From the NCBI GenBank assembly GCA_035310125.1, contig DATGEP010000221.1:1-36871 (forward strand): a stretch of 36,871 bases of DNA, read 5' to 3'. A program made the position numbers and the translations under genes. Below are positions 16,888 through 25,398 of the stretch, piece by piece; position 1 is the first letter of the stretch, and every line of letters begins with the position of its first letter. Below the pieces are notes generated by a model. The model did not search any database and had not been told where the DNA came from. It was given only the letters and a program-made list of their open reading frames with translations. The DNA comes from DATGEP01 sp035310125 (GTDB lineage: Bacteria > Chloroflexota > Ktedonobacteria > Ktedonobacterales > JADMIN01).

Positions 16888-17646
16888 TCACGGCGCGGAA
16901 ACAGGCGCTTCTACAGACATCATCTTCAGCAGCCACTGCTCGAAGACGCCAGCCACCAGCGCGGCACCCCGTTCGTTGTAATGGACACCGTCATAGGTAA
17001 GCGCGAAGCCGCGCCGCCGCGAGAGCTCCTCGATATCTACTCCCCGCAAGCCGCGCGTCAAGCGGGACCGAACACGTGTCGGGAGCGAGCGTTCCGGCAA
17101 CCTGGCCAGCTCGCGCTCTAAGGCGGCCCGCACATCTATCAGCGGACAGCCGCGCTCAGATGCCACCAGCCGCGCTACATCGGCGTACCGGCCCAGCATG
17201 CGCCAATTCCGCGAGTGGAGCGACTCACCAAACGTAGAGGGCGTGCAGATCGCCACCCGCGCCGGAGTGCGGGCGCGAATGCCCTCGACGACGATGCGCA
17301 GCCCGTCGCGGAAGCGTTCCGGGGTGACTGACTGCCGCACACCCTTGTCGCGGCGGAAGTAGCGGCGCGAGCGATAGTTAGCGAGCGTTGGCAGAGAGCG
17401 GGGAAGCAGATAGGTAGTGCAGTCGTTGACGCCGAGGAACAGCACCACCCAATCCGGCTGGCGCGGCACGACATCCCGCCCAAGGCGCCGCGCCAGGTTC
17501 ACGATCGTATCGCCACCAGTGCCCGCGTTGATCAGCTCGAGACCCGCAAGACGGTCATCGGCCCGCGTGCGCTCTTCAAGCACGCGCAGATACGATGCCC
17601 CATCCACGCCTTCGGTGAGACTGTCGCCAAAGAAGACGATGCGCAC
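16888..17646 (-). CDS. SGNH/GDSL hydrolase
   Basis: 252 residues, GTG start at 17646 preceded by AAGGA. Block I GDSLTEG (Ser9), block II Gly in INAGTGGDT, block III GVND (Asn about 93) and block V DGVHYN (Asp/His about 225-228) are all present, so it should be an active esterase or lipase-type hydrolase. No signal peptide, therefore probably cytoplasmic. It starts 10 bases after the livF stop and is thus likely co-transcribed as the last gene of the liv operon, an unusual partner. Confidence 0.82.
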   Translation of the reverse strand: MRIVFFGDSLTEGVDGASYLRVLEERTRADDRLAGLELINAGTGGDTIVNLARRLGRDVVPRQPDWVVLFLGVNDCTTYLLPRSLPTLANYRSRRYFRRDKGVRQSVTPERFRDGLRIVVEGIRARTPARVAICTPSTFGESLHSRNWRMLGRYADVARLVASERGCPLIDVRAALERELARLPERSLPTRVRSRLTRGLRGVDIEELSRRRGFALTYDGVHYNERGAALVAGVFEQWLLKMMSVEAPVSAP

Positions 17647-17656
17647 CTGTTCGTCC

Positions 17657-18361
17657 TTACCCGCCCAGGTAGGCGCGGCGCACGAGGTCGTTGGTCAGCA
17701 GGTTCTTGGCGGTGTCGCTCAAGACGATACGCCCCTGCTGGAGCACATAGCCCCGGTCGGCGATGTTGAGCGCCATAAAGGCGTTCTGCTCTACGAGAAA
17801 GACCGTCACGCCCTGCTTGCGGATCTCCTGAATGGTATCGAAGACCGTCTGCACCAGAATAGGCGAGAGACCCATCGAAGGCTCGTCCATGCAAACGAGA
17901 CGTGGTCGGGCCATAAGGGCGCGGCCCATTGCCAGCATCTGCTGCTCACCACCTGAAAGCGTGCCCGCGAGCTGGTGGACGCGCTCTTTCAAACGCGGAA
18001 AGAGTCCATAGACTCGATCAAGATCGGCCTGAATCTCCGCGTTATTGTTGCGGCCATATGCGCCCATCTGAAGGTTCTCGACGACCGTCATGCGGGGAAA
18101 CACGCGGCGCGCTTCAGGGACGAGCGCCAGCCCACGCGAAACAATCTCTTTGGTCTGTACCTTGTCAATGCGCTGGCCATCGAAGATGACTTGACCGCGA
18201 ATGGGTTTGACGAATCCCACGATCGTCTTCATCGTCGTCGTCTTTCCGGCGGCGTTGGCACCCAAGAGCGTCACAATCTCGCCTTGCTTTACCTCGATGG
18301 AGACGTTGTGCAAGACATGGTTGGGGCCATAGAACGTATCTACCCCTTCGAGTTTGAGCAC
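17657..18361 (-). CDS. livF: Branched-chain amino-acid ABC transporter ATPase LivF
   Basis: 234 residues, GTG start 3 bases after the livG stop, AAGGTGGAGG upstream. Walker A GANAAGKTT (a slight variant of GPNGAGKTT), Q-loop region NLQMGAYGR, signature LSGGEQQMLAMGRALM, Walker B LVCMDEPSMGLSP, H-loop LVEQNAFMALNIADRGYVLQ. The YVLxxGRIVLSDTA and NDLVRRAYLG ending is characteristic of LivF. It pairs with LivG to drive uptake through LivHM. Confidence 0.93.
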   Translation of the reverse strand: MLKLEGVDTFYGPNHVLHNVSIEVKQGEIVTLLGANAAGKTTTMKTIVGFVKPIRGQVIFDGQRIDKVQTKEIVSRGLALVPEARRVFPRMTVVENLQMGAYGRNNNAEIQADLDRVYGLFPRLKERVHQLAGTLSGGEQQMLAMGRALMARPRLVCMDEPSMGLSPILVQTVFDTIQEIRKQGVTVFLVEQNAFMALNIADRGYVLQQGRIVLSDTAKNLLTNDLVRRAYLGG

Positions 18362-18364
18362 GTG

Positions 18365-19501
18365 TTAGACCTCCACCTTGCGTCCCAGGTACGCTTCGAT
18401 CACCAGGTCATTGCGCTGGATCTCGGCGGGCACCCCTTCAGCAATCTTCTTTCCATAGTCCAGGACCGCGATACGATCCGAGAGGCCCATCGTCACCTGG
18501 AGCTTATGCTCGATGAGCAAAATCGTCAGCCCCATTTCATCGCGCAAGCGGCGGATGTACTTGACGGCATCGCCGGTCTCCGCGTCATTCATGCCGGCGG
18601 TAGGCTCGTCCAGAAGCAACAGGCGCGGCGAGGAGGCCAGCGCCCGGCAGATTTCGACTCGCCGCTTCTCTGCGTACGAAAGATTGATGACAACTTCATC
18701 CTGCCGAGCGACCATTTCGGGCCCGAAGAAGCTGAGTAGCTCAAGCGCCCGCTCGCGCGAGCGCTGCTCCTCGTGACGCATATTCGGCAGGCGCAAGATG
18801 GAGGAGACGAGGTCGGATTTAAGCCGAGCATTCATGCCGACCAACACGTTCTCAAGAACGGTCATATTGTTGAAGAGACGGATGTTCTGGAACGTGCGCG
18901 CGACTCCGCGCTTGAGCACGCGATCGGGAGTGAGGCCGACGAGGCTATGGCCATCCAGGATGATGTTGCCGGTGTAGCCAAGCACAACGGGATCGTATGG
19001 CGCCACATCACCCCAGTATCCACGTATCTGGACGGCATTGAAGAAGGCGTTCGAGCCAACCCAGAAACCGAGAATGAGCACGATTACGGTGGTAGCGGTG
19101 TTCCCGATGGCTTGCTCGAAGTTGACGATGGGCGCGAAGATGAAGTTGAAGATTGCCAGCACAAACGGCGCCGCCGCCGCTCCGACGATGCAGCAAAGGA
19201 ACCAAAGGGCCAGTAACCCAGGAGCGCGCCGTGCCAACGTCGCGAAACGCTCCTGCAAGGTCCTGAACCAGTTGGGCACCGCGTTGGGACGATACAGGCC
19301 GGTCAAGACATTGAACACGGTTGTCTTTCCGGCGCCGTTCGGTCCAATGATGCTGACGATCTCGTGAGGAAATACCTTGAGATCAACGTTCTGGACGGCG
19401 GCGAGGCCACCAAACGATTTATCCAGGTGCCACAGCTCCAGCAAGGGCTGTTGCGCGGTTTCGGCCACCGTTGGAGTGGGGGCCGGCATGGCTTGAGTCA
19501 C
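18365..19501 (-). CDS. livG: LivG-type ABC ATPase with an inserted two-helix membrane segment
   Basis: GTG 19501 is chosen because AGGAGG ends 6 bases upstream; the frame is open six codons further. Counting from that longest frame (384 residues): Walker A GPNGAGKTT at 59-67, LTGLYRP to 78, then about 105 extra residues, and the fold resumes with GNIILDGHSLVGLTPDRVLK and GVARTFQNIRLF (Q-loop Gln 211). The extra part has a basic start (NWFRTLQERFATLARRAPG), one long hydrophobic segment (about 101-131) and a second (141-160). The rest is normal: signature LSYAEKRRVEICRAL, Walker B LLLLDEPTAGM, H-loop LLIEHKLQVTMGLSDRIAVL, C terminus IEAYLGR. Ordinary LivG proteins (about 255 residues) have no insertion here. 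The frame is intact on both sides, so it is not a sequencing frameshift. Confidence 0.88.
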   Translation of the reverse strand: MTQAMPAPTPTVAETAQQPLLELWHLDKSFGGLAAVQNVDLKVFPHEIVSIIGPNGAGKTTVFNVLTGLYRPNAVPNWFRTLQERFATLARRAPGLLALWFLCCIVGAAAAPFVLAIFNFIFAPIVNFEQAIGNTATTVIVLILGFWVGSNAFFNAVQIRGYWGDVAPYDPVVLGYTGNIILDGHSLVGLTPDRVLKRGVARTFQNIRLFNNMTVLENVLVGMNARLKSDLVSSILRLPNMRHEEQRSRERALELLSFFGPEMVARQDEVVINLSYAEKRRVEICRALASSPRLLLLDEPTAGMNDAETGDAVKYIRRLRDEMGLTILLIEHKLQVTMGLSDRIAVLDYGKKIAEGVPAEIQRNDLVIEAYLGRKVEV

Positions 19502-19531
19502 AGTCTGCCTCCTCATCAAAACGGATGCCGC

Positions 19532-20776
19532 TTACGCATGTAGCTCACCATCAGGATTGCCCACAATCCCCAGACCAGGCGGAGCATCGAGGGCATCAAC
19601 GGCGCCATCTTCGGGACGGATCTCCTGTTCATGGATCTCGCGCTTGCGGCGCGCGCTCGGAATAAGTCCCTCTGGTCGTAGAATCATCATGATGATGAGC
19701 ACGAGACCGTAGAGGAGGTTGCGGATATTGTCCAGGTCGAAACTGGGGTCCTTGATGATCCCGTGGTCGTGGAAGAAGCTGTTGACCGAGCCGAGCAGGT
19801 AGAAGTCCACCCAGTACACCACCACGGCGCCTACCATGACGCCAGGAATGCTGCCCATGCCACCCAGCACAACCATCAACAGCACCTGAATGGAGATGGA
19901 GAAGTCGAACTGATCATAGGTGACGGTGGAAAGGTGCGAGGCAAAGAAGACGCCGGCGACACCACCCAACGCAGCACCCATCGAGAAGGCCAGCAGCTTC
20001 GTGCGCACGAGATTGACACCTGATGCCGCCGCGGCGGTCTCATCCTCGCGAATGGCGATCCAGGCGCGCCCGAACCGCGAATTACGGATGGACAGGACAA
20101 TGAGAACCGCGATGAAGCAGAGGGCCACGATGAGATAGTAGAACGGCACGGGGTCGAGAAACGTGAAATGGAAGTCGCCGATGGAGGGCAGATCCAGGCC
20201 GGTGTAGCCGAACGCGCCGCCCAGCGCATCATTGTTGTGGAAGACGACGGGCACAATCTCGCCGAAGCCCAACGTCACGATCGCGAGGTAGTCGCCACGC
20301 AGCCGGAGCGTCGGCGCGCCGAGCAGAATGCCAAAGAGCGCTGCGATAGCCAGGCCACCAATAAACATGGGCCAGACGGCAATGTGGATCTCGGTGCCGC
20401 CGATGTGCAGCGGGTTGCCGGGCGTCACATACGCCAGGCCGCCCGCGACCCGATGGATGTTGCCGAAATTGGCGATGGCGTAGGCATAGGCTCCAAGAGT
20501 AAAGAAGGCGACGTAGCCCAGATCCAGCAGGCCGGCATAGCCGACGACGATGTTCAAGCCGAGCGCCATGAGGACAAAGACGCCGGCATCGGAGAGGACG
20601 CGTACATGGACGATGGCGTCCGCGGTGAAGTCGAAGAAGGGGAACGCGAGCACAACGGCGAAGGCGACGATCGCGAGCCAGCGGCGGCGCATCCAGCTCA
20701 GAATCCCTTCCTGCGAAGGGGTGGGCTTGCCGCCCTGGCTGGCAGTGGCGATGCCGGATGGAGATACAGTTGTCAT
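19532..20776 (-). CDS. livM: Branched-chain amino-acid ABC permease LivM
   Basis: 414 residues from ATG 20776 (GGAGG eight bases upstream; the longer frame to 20839 overlaps the end of livH). It has many hydrophobic segments and the family signature NIVVGYAGLLDLGYVAFFTL, followed by APTLRLRGDYLAIVTLGFGE, RAWIAIREDETAAAASGVNL and VLGGMGSIPGVMVGAVVVYW. The C terminus extends into a hydrophilic tail of about 40 residues (EIHEQEIRPEDGAVDALDAP). It forms the membrane channel with LivH. Confidence 0.93.
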   Translation of the reverse strand: MTTVSPSGIATASQGGKPTPSQEGILSWMRRRWLAIVAFAVVLAFPFFDFTADAIVHVRVLSDAGVFVLMALGLNIVVGYAGLLDLGYVAFFTLGAYAYAIANFGNIHRVAGGLAYVTPGNPLHIGGTEIHIAVWPMFIGGLAIAALFGILLGAPTLRLRGDYLAIVTLGFGEIVPVVFHNNDALGGAFGYTGLDLPSIGDFHFTFLDPVPFYYLIVALCFIAVLIVLSIRNSRFGRAWIAIREDETAAAASGVNLVRTKLLAFSMGAALGGVAGVFFASHLSTVTYDQFDFSISIQVLLMVVLGGMGSIPGVMVGAVVVYWVDFYLLGSVNSFFHDHGIIKDPSFDLDNIRNLLYGLVLIIMMILRPEGLIPSARRKREIHEQEIRPEDGAVDALDAPPGLGIVGNPDGELHA

Positions 20777-20807
20777 GGTGGATGCCTCCTGGGCAGCAGC
20801 TGGTGGG

Positions 20808-21803
20808 CTAGGCCTTATCCGCGGACGCGACGCCCACAAGGCCGGACGGACGTAGCACCAGCACCAAGACGAGGATCGCGAACACGGTGGCGTCTACCCA
20901 CTCGATGCCGAAGAACTGCGAGGCGAAGGCTTCGACGATGCCAATGAGGAAGCCACCATAGACGGCGCCTTGAATGTCGCCGATACCGCCAAGGACGGCG
21001 GCGGTGAATGCTTTGAGTCCGACCTCAAAGCCGGTGAAGTACCAGACCTGCTGAACCTTCATTGAGTAGATAAGACCAGCGGCACCCGCCAGCGCTCCAC
21101 CGATAACGAAGGTGATGAAGATGGTGTTGCCAATATTCACCCCCATGAGGGAAGCCGCCTCGCGGTCTTGGGCGGTGGCGCGCATGGCACGACCAACGCG
21201 GGTGAGCTTGATGAAGCGATCGAGGCCGACCATAAGGATGACGGAGAGCACCACCATGAAGATGTCGAGGGTGGGGATTGTTACGGGGCCAAGCTGGATG
21301 GACGTATCGGGGAAGATCGCCGGGAATCGCAGAGGGGAAGGTCCCCGCCAGAGCTTGGCGGCATCTTCGAGAATGAATGAGGCGCCGATGGCGGAGATCA
21401 GTAGCGCGAGCCGCGGGGCATTCTGTAATGGCCGGTATGCCAGGCGCTCGACCGTGACATTGAGCAGGGCGCTGATGACCATGCAGACGACCAGCAGAAG
21501 GGCTACGGTACCGACGAGGCCAATACCATAGACGTGATCGGGAATGCGAAGAATACCGACGAGCGCGAACGCGGCGAAGGATCCCCACATGAACACGTCG
21601 CCATGCGCGAAGTTGATAAGCTCAATGATACCATAGACCATCGTGTAACCAAGCGCGATCAGAGCGTAGACGGCTCCGAGCGCGATGCCGTTTTCGAGCT
21701 GCTGGGCGAGCGTGGGCAAATCCAGCAGTTTGCCGCCGGTGCCGGCGTCCAGCAGGACCCAGGCATGGGCAAGGTGCATAGGGAATAGGTTGGGAATGGC
21801 CAA
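20808..21803 (-). CDS. livH: Branched-chain amino-acid ABC permease LivH
   Basis: 331 residues. The TTG at 21803 is the best start: AGGGGGAG lies 6 bases upstream and no other start has a site. About 35 residues of amphipathic N-terminal leader precede the family start (LENGIALGAVYALIALGYTM). Signatures: VYGIIELINFAHGDVFMWG, RAMRATAQDREAASLMGVN, KAFTAAVLGGIGDIQGAVYG, VLVLRPSGLVG. First gene of the livHMGF transcript. Confidence 0.93.
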   Translation of the reverse strand: MAIPNLFPMHLAHAWVLLDAGTGGKLLDLPTLAQQLENGIALGAVYALIALGYTMVYGIIELINFAHGDVFMWGSFAAFALVGILRIPDHVYGIGLVGTVALLLVVCMVISALLNVTVERLAYRPLQNAPRLALLISAIGASFILEDAAKLWRGPSPLRFPAIFPDTSIQLGPVTIPTLDIFMVVLSVILMVGLDRFIKLTRVGRAMRATAQDREAASLMGVNIGNTIFITFVIGGALAGAAGLIYSMKVQQVWYFTGFEVGLKAFTAAVLGGIGDIQGAVYGGFLIGIVEAFASQFFGIEWVDATVFAILVLVLVLRPSGLVGVASADKA

Positions 21804-21923
21804 GGATGTCTCCCCCTCTTCTCTCGACGCCGTGGGGATGCGCCATGCTGGTGCGCATTCGCTGGTGCCTGGCGAGTAGGGCCAGGCGATTGAATGCCAT
21901 TGTATCTCACAACACCAAGAACC

Positions 21924-21951
21924 TCTATACGTGGCGCATAACGTAGATCAA
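21924..21951 (-). promoter_or_regulatory. Candidate promoter of livHMGF
   Basis: On the minus strand TTGATC (21946-21951), a 16-base spacer and TATAGA (21924-21929) lie about 120 bases before the livH start. The decamer repeats at 22001-22030 lie just upstream of it, in an activator-like position. TACAAT at 21899-21904 is an alternative -10 box. Confidence 0.35.
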
Positions 21952-22000
21952 AGCGACTCAAAACACCTTATGAGGAGACTGACTCCCTCTGATTGATATT

Positions 22001-22030
22001 CATATGATGCCATATGATGCCATATGATGC
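22001..22030. repeat. Three perfect CATATGATGC decamers upstream of livH
   Basis: CATATGATGC occurs three times head to tail, spaced exactly one helical turn, between livK and livH. CCTTATG (21967-21973) and CATAAGG (22032-22038) flank them as an inverted pair. The remaining parts of 21804-22138 show no gene. A regulator-binding array is possible. Confidence 0.6.
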
Positions 22031-22138
22031 CCATAAGGCAGGTACGAACCATAGTATACGAACACTCGTACAGGCATAGAAGGTGTTTTTTGAAGGAAAC
22101 AGTGGAAGTGTAACAACCGCTATGATGCGTGTTCGTAA

Positions 22139-22176
22139 CGGGAGCAGGTCACGCCTGTGGGCATAACCTGCTCCCG
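22139..22176 (-). terminator. Hairpin downstream of livK
   Basis: An 11-bp stem formed by CGGGAGCAGGT (22139-22149) and ACCTGCTCCCG (22166-22176) with a 16-base loop lies 68 bases after the livK stop. It has no long U-tract. Partial termination here would explain higher expression of the binding protein than of the permease genes, as is common for such systems. Confidence 0.5.
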
Positions 22177-22243
22177 CGCTTATGGTGAAGCGAGAGGAGT
22201 GGCAATTCGTCCGCTCGCTTCCATCATTCGCTCGTGCCGAGAA

Positions 22244-23500
22244 CTACTGGACTGGCACCGTCTTGACGAAGACCCACTGGCCGCTCTTGACGGTGTAGAT
22301 GCTGAAGACCTTCTGGCCGGCGTTATCACCGTTCTGGTCGAAGGTGATGTGTCCGGTGATGCCCGTATAGTCGGTTTGGGCGATCTGCTTGAGGACGTTG
22401 AGGCGGTTGACCGTCTGGCCGGCGTCAATGACCTTATTGATGGCGGTGATTTCGATCATGGCGCCATCGTACGAGTTGACGCTGTACGCGATAGGATCAG
22501 CATTGAACTTGGCTTTGTACGCAGTGACGAACGCTGTCGCCGCCGAGTTGCCAGTCAGGCCCAGGAGGTCTGGAGCCGCGACTGTGCCGGTTGTCCCCTC
22601 GGCAGAAGCGCCGGCGATCTGGATGAAGGAGGGATCCTGCGCGATGCCGTCGCCACCGACCATTGGGACGCTGCTCATGCCGTTAGTGGACATTGCCTGA
22701 CGCAGAGCCGCGCCGCCACCAGAGGTGACACCACCGAAGAAGACGACTTGGGGGTTGGTCGCCTTCATCTTCGCGACGAGCGAGGCGAGCTGTGTCGTAT
22801 TGGCGCTGGTGATGGAGTCACGACCAACCGCGCTGCCGCCACCTGATGTGAAGGTCTGGGTGAAGAAGTCGGCGAGGCCCTTGCCGTAGGACTCGGAGTC
22901 GTCTACGACATAGGCGGTCTTGGCACCGGCATCAAGGGCGATTTGCGCGTCGGCCTTGCCCTGCACGACGTCGTTGGCCGGAATACGGAAGTAGGCTTCC
23001 GGCTGGCCGGCGGGGTGCATCTTGGCGAAGTCAAAGCCGTACGTCTGGGCATACTGCTGGAGAGTCAGACCGGGATTGGTGTTTGCCGGGCTGATCATGG
23101 CGAGGTTCGCCTGCGTGGCAATGGGGATCTCGGCGCCGGCGACGCCGCTGTTGAACGGGCCTACCATAGAGACGATGCAGTTGTCCTGCACCATCTTCGT
23201 GACGTTCGTGGCGCCCTGCACGGCGTTGTGAGCGCCGTTGACGGCGTCATCGAAAGTCTTGACGCTGAGCGTGTAGTTGCCGTGCAGCTTCTGATTCTGG
23301 CTGACAGCGAGGACCGCGCCGTTTTGCGCGGGAATGCCTTCGCTGCCGTCGGTGCCCGAGATGGGGAAGTCGGTGCCGATACAGACGGCGCCGCCGCCGG
23401 TGCTGCTATTGCCGCCACCGACGGCACCGCAACCGGTGAAGATCACCATGCCGAGGCCCAACCCGACGAACAGGGCGCTGAGACGATGTCGTGTGCGCAT
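22244..23500 (-). CDS. livK: Branched-chain amino-acid ABC transporter substrate-binding lipoprotein
   Basis: 418 residues from ATG 23500 (GGAGGTGG 10 bases upstream; the frame is open to 23551). The N terminus MRTRHRLSALFVGLGLGMVI ends at the lipobox FTGC, so the protein is a lipoprotein, followed by a Gly/Ser-rich spacer. The mature part is a periplasmic-binding-protein type 1 (Peripla_BP_6) domain: VCIGTDFPISGTDGSEGIPA, NGAVLAVSQNQKLHG, MVGPFNSGVAGAEIPIATQA, KTAYVVDDSESYGKGLADFF, PQVVFFGGVTSGGGAALRQA. It feeds LivHM. Specificity could be branched-chain amino acids, amides or urea; sequence alone does not tell. Confidence 0.9.
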   Translation of the reverse strand: MRTRHRLSALFVGLGLGMVIFTGCGAVGGGNSSTGGGAVCIGTDFPISGTDGSEGIPAQNGAVLAVSQNQKLHGNYTLSVKTFDDAVNGAHNAVQGATNVTKMVQDNCIVSMVGPFNSGVAGAEIPIATQANLAMISPANTNPGLTLQQYAQTYGFDFAKMHPAGQPEAYFRIPANDVVQGKADAQIALDAGAKTAYVVDDSESYGKGLADFFTQTFTSGGGSAVGRDSITSANTTQLASLVAKMKATNPQVVFFGGVTSGGGAALRQAMSTNGMSSVPMVGGDGIAQDPSFIQIAGASAEGTTGTVAAPDLLGLTGNSAATAFVTAYKAKFNADPIAYSVNSYDGAMIEITAINKVIDAGQTVNRLNVLKQIAQTDYTGITGHITFDQNGDNAGQKVFSIYTVKSGQWVFVKTVPVQ

Positions 23501-23847
23501 AGGAATGAATCCACCTCCTCGCGTCCGCGGATCCACGTTGGCCACGGACACTATGACCGGCCTTTTACCAACTCTTTACGCATTGATGAGTGCTAATCTC
23601 TCAAAGCAGATGAGGGCAGCTTGTGCAAGCCGGATTGGGGGGCATTGTAGCTACTGCTGAGGGTTAGCGTCAAGGGGCCAGATGAAAACCGTTTCTTGCT
23701 CGGCGAGCAGAGAGCCACCGGAAGCTCCTTGAAACGAGGCGGCGCTCGGTGCTCTCGCCAGGCTCAGGAGCGACTTACGCGGTAGCGCGGTGGAAATCAG
23801 GAAGCTGGCGGCGGTGGGAATGGCGCGGTATGGAGGAAGCGACGGGC

Positions 23848-24333
23848 ATTGCCGTTTTTGCCGGAAATCACGATTCGGCAAGATCGCGGGCTGACGGTCG
23901 AGGACTCATCCGGTGGCGCCGGTTGCCGATTCTGCCGGAATACGAATTTTCATGACCGCCCCGTCGCCCCGTTTGTAGCCGCTGGCGGGCAATCGGATGT
24001 CCCAAACGCCAGGCTATGCGGTTCGAGCCGGTTGCCGACTCTGCCGGAGATAGGAACCGCACCCCCGGCGGTCGCAGCGGGCAGCGCCCCTCCATCCGCG
24101 CGGCGAGGGGGGAATGCGGTTGCCGATTCTGCCGGAATTTACGAATCGGCGGGACGATGGCGGTTGCCGTTCTTGCCGGAATGTCAGATACGGTTGCCGT
24201 TTTTGCCGCGATTCCGAGTTGTTTGGTGGTGGGCGTCTGGGGGATGCGGCAGACGGGCGTCCACCGGACGCCCCCACGCAGGGGGGGACGGCGCGGGGTA
24301 TCCTCCAGAGCCAATTGCCGATTCTGCCGGAAT
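23848..24333 (-). repeat. Interspersed repeat array 2, inverted copy of array 1
   Basis: Seven copies of the unit in reverse orientation start at 23848, 23920, 24029, 24117, 24161, 24191 and 24313. The flanks CGGTTGCCG and TGCCGGAAT are kept, while the middle four bases vary: ATTC, TTTT, ACTC, TTCT. The stretch 23922-24049 is the reverse complement of 13253-13380 with 4 differences in about 128 bases. The following spacers also correspond in order to those of array 1 but are more diverged. The hairpin GGGCGTCCACCGGACGCCC recurs at 24255-24273. I see no gene in 23501-24670; weak open frames there come from the repeats. Confidence 0.88.
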
Positions 24334-24670
24334 GGCGGGTTCACGTCGCGGCGCGGAGGGGTTGGGTTGTTCTGGTGCGAGTGCCGTGCGGACCAGTGCG
24401 GTGTGCGTGGTGTTCTGGGTGTATGTCCAACGCGGCGCGGCGGGCCAAAGTGTGACTCCTGTATTCGTAGAGTACATGATGGGTGAGGCGATTGCACCGG
24501 TCCGACACGGACAAAGTTCCTCAGATGCCGTCAGCACATTTCGAGTTACGCGCGGACAGTGTGGTTAGATGGGTGCGGACGCGGTTCACATGAGTGATGG
24601 GCCCATACGAGAGACGTGCTCTCCTCGCGGACGATTTGCCGCGGGTGCGCGCCTGTTCTCGGCGGAGAAG

Positions 24671-25264
24671 TCAAGTGGCACGCCATCCCGCAACGAGCGC
24701 GCTTAGCGCGTCACGCCAGACCCGCTCCGCTTTGCTCGCGGAGATCGCGCCACGCGACTCAAGCGCGGCCAACCCCTCACACAAGGCATGGAATGCGCAG
24801 AATGCGTCAGCCACTCCTCGCGAACCAAGCTGGCCAGTGCCAGCAAGCCGTGCGATTCTGCCCGACAAGCTCTCCAGGGCCTGGTCGGCAGCGTCGCGGA
24901 ACTGGCAAGCGAGCTCAGGCGCCATCCCTACCTTCAGCAGACCGATCCGCAGGAGCGCCGGATGGTCTAACGCGAAGGGGCGAAAGACCAGGACGCCCGC
25001 CTCAACCACGTCGCCAGCAGGATCGCTCGTGACGGGCAATACATCTATCGCTGCCTTGAGCAGATGGAAGGCTTGTGCGCCGAGCGCGACGACGAGCCCG
25101 TCCTTCGAACCGAACAGACTATAGACGGCGCGGGTGGTGACCTCTACCGCGTGGGCAACGCGCCGGACGGAGAGTGCATCCAACCCCTCCTTAGCGACGA
25201 TGCGCTCAGCGGCCGCCAGCAGGGCGCTCGCCACGCGCTCGTCATACGCTCTTGGACGCCCCAT
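24671..25264 (-). CDS. TetR-family transcriptional regulator
   Basis: 197 residues from ATG 25264 (AAAGGTG upstream). A TetR_N helix-turn-helix domain is clear: MGRPRAYDERVASALLAAAE, IVAKEGLDALSVRRVAHAVE, VTTRAVYSLFGSKDGLVVAL. The C-terminal helical ligand domain (PFALDHPALLRIGLLKVGMA) is not assignable to a ligand. It is divergent from the FAD oxidoreductase gene at 25399 with palindromic sites between them, so it probably represses both itself and that gene. Confidence 0.9.
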   Translation of the reverse strand: MGRPRAYDERVASALLAAAERIVAKEGLDALSVRRVAHAVEVTTRAVYSLFGSKDGLVVALGAQAFHLLKAAIDVLPVTSDPAGDVVEAGVLVFRPFALDHPALLRIGLLKVGMAPELACQFRDAADQALESLSGRIARLAGTGQLGSRGVADAFCAFHALCEGLAALESRGAISASKAERVWRDALSALVAGWRAT

Positions 25265-25278
25265 CTTGACACCTTTGC

Positions 25279-25319
25279 GTAACAGTGTTACAAAACTCTT
25301 TGTTACGTAACACTGTAAC
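25279..25319. promoter_or_regulatory. Palindromic operator region between tetR-type gene and FAD oxidoreductase
   Basis: GTAACAGTGTTAC (25279-25291) is a perfect 13-bp palindrome. GTTACGTAACACTGTAAC (25302-25319) holds a perfect 10-bp palindrome and a second, inverted near-copy of the 13-mer (one mismatch). Their centres are about two helical turns apart, immediately upstream of the regulator's ribosome site, which fits two TetR dimers. Confidence 0.7.
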
Positions 25320-25398
25320 ACAACTGTGCGATGGAGGGCGATGGCGCACTGATGCGCGCCAGCTCTCCCCTCGCCACCTGCAAGCAAGGGAGGATATC

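Noticed and set aside
23564..23596. CIRCE-like heat-shock operator upstream of livK
   Set aside because: Only one half-site (GAGTGCTAA) is perfect; the other half is poor and the spacing is wrong.
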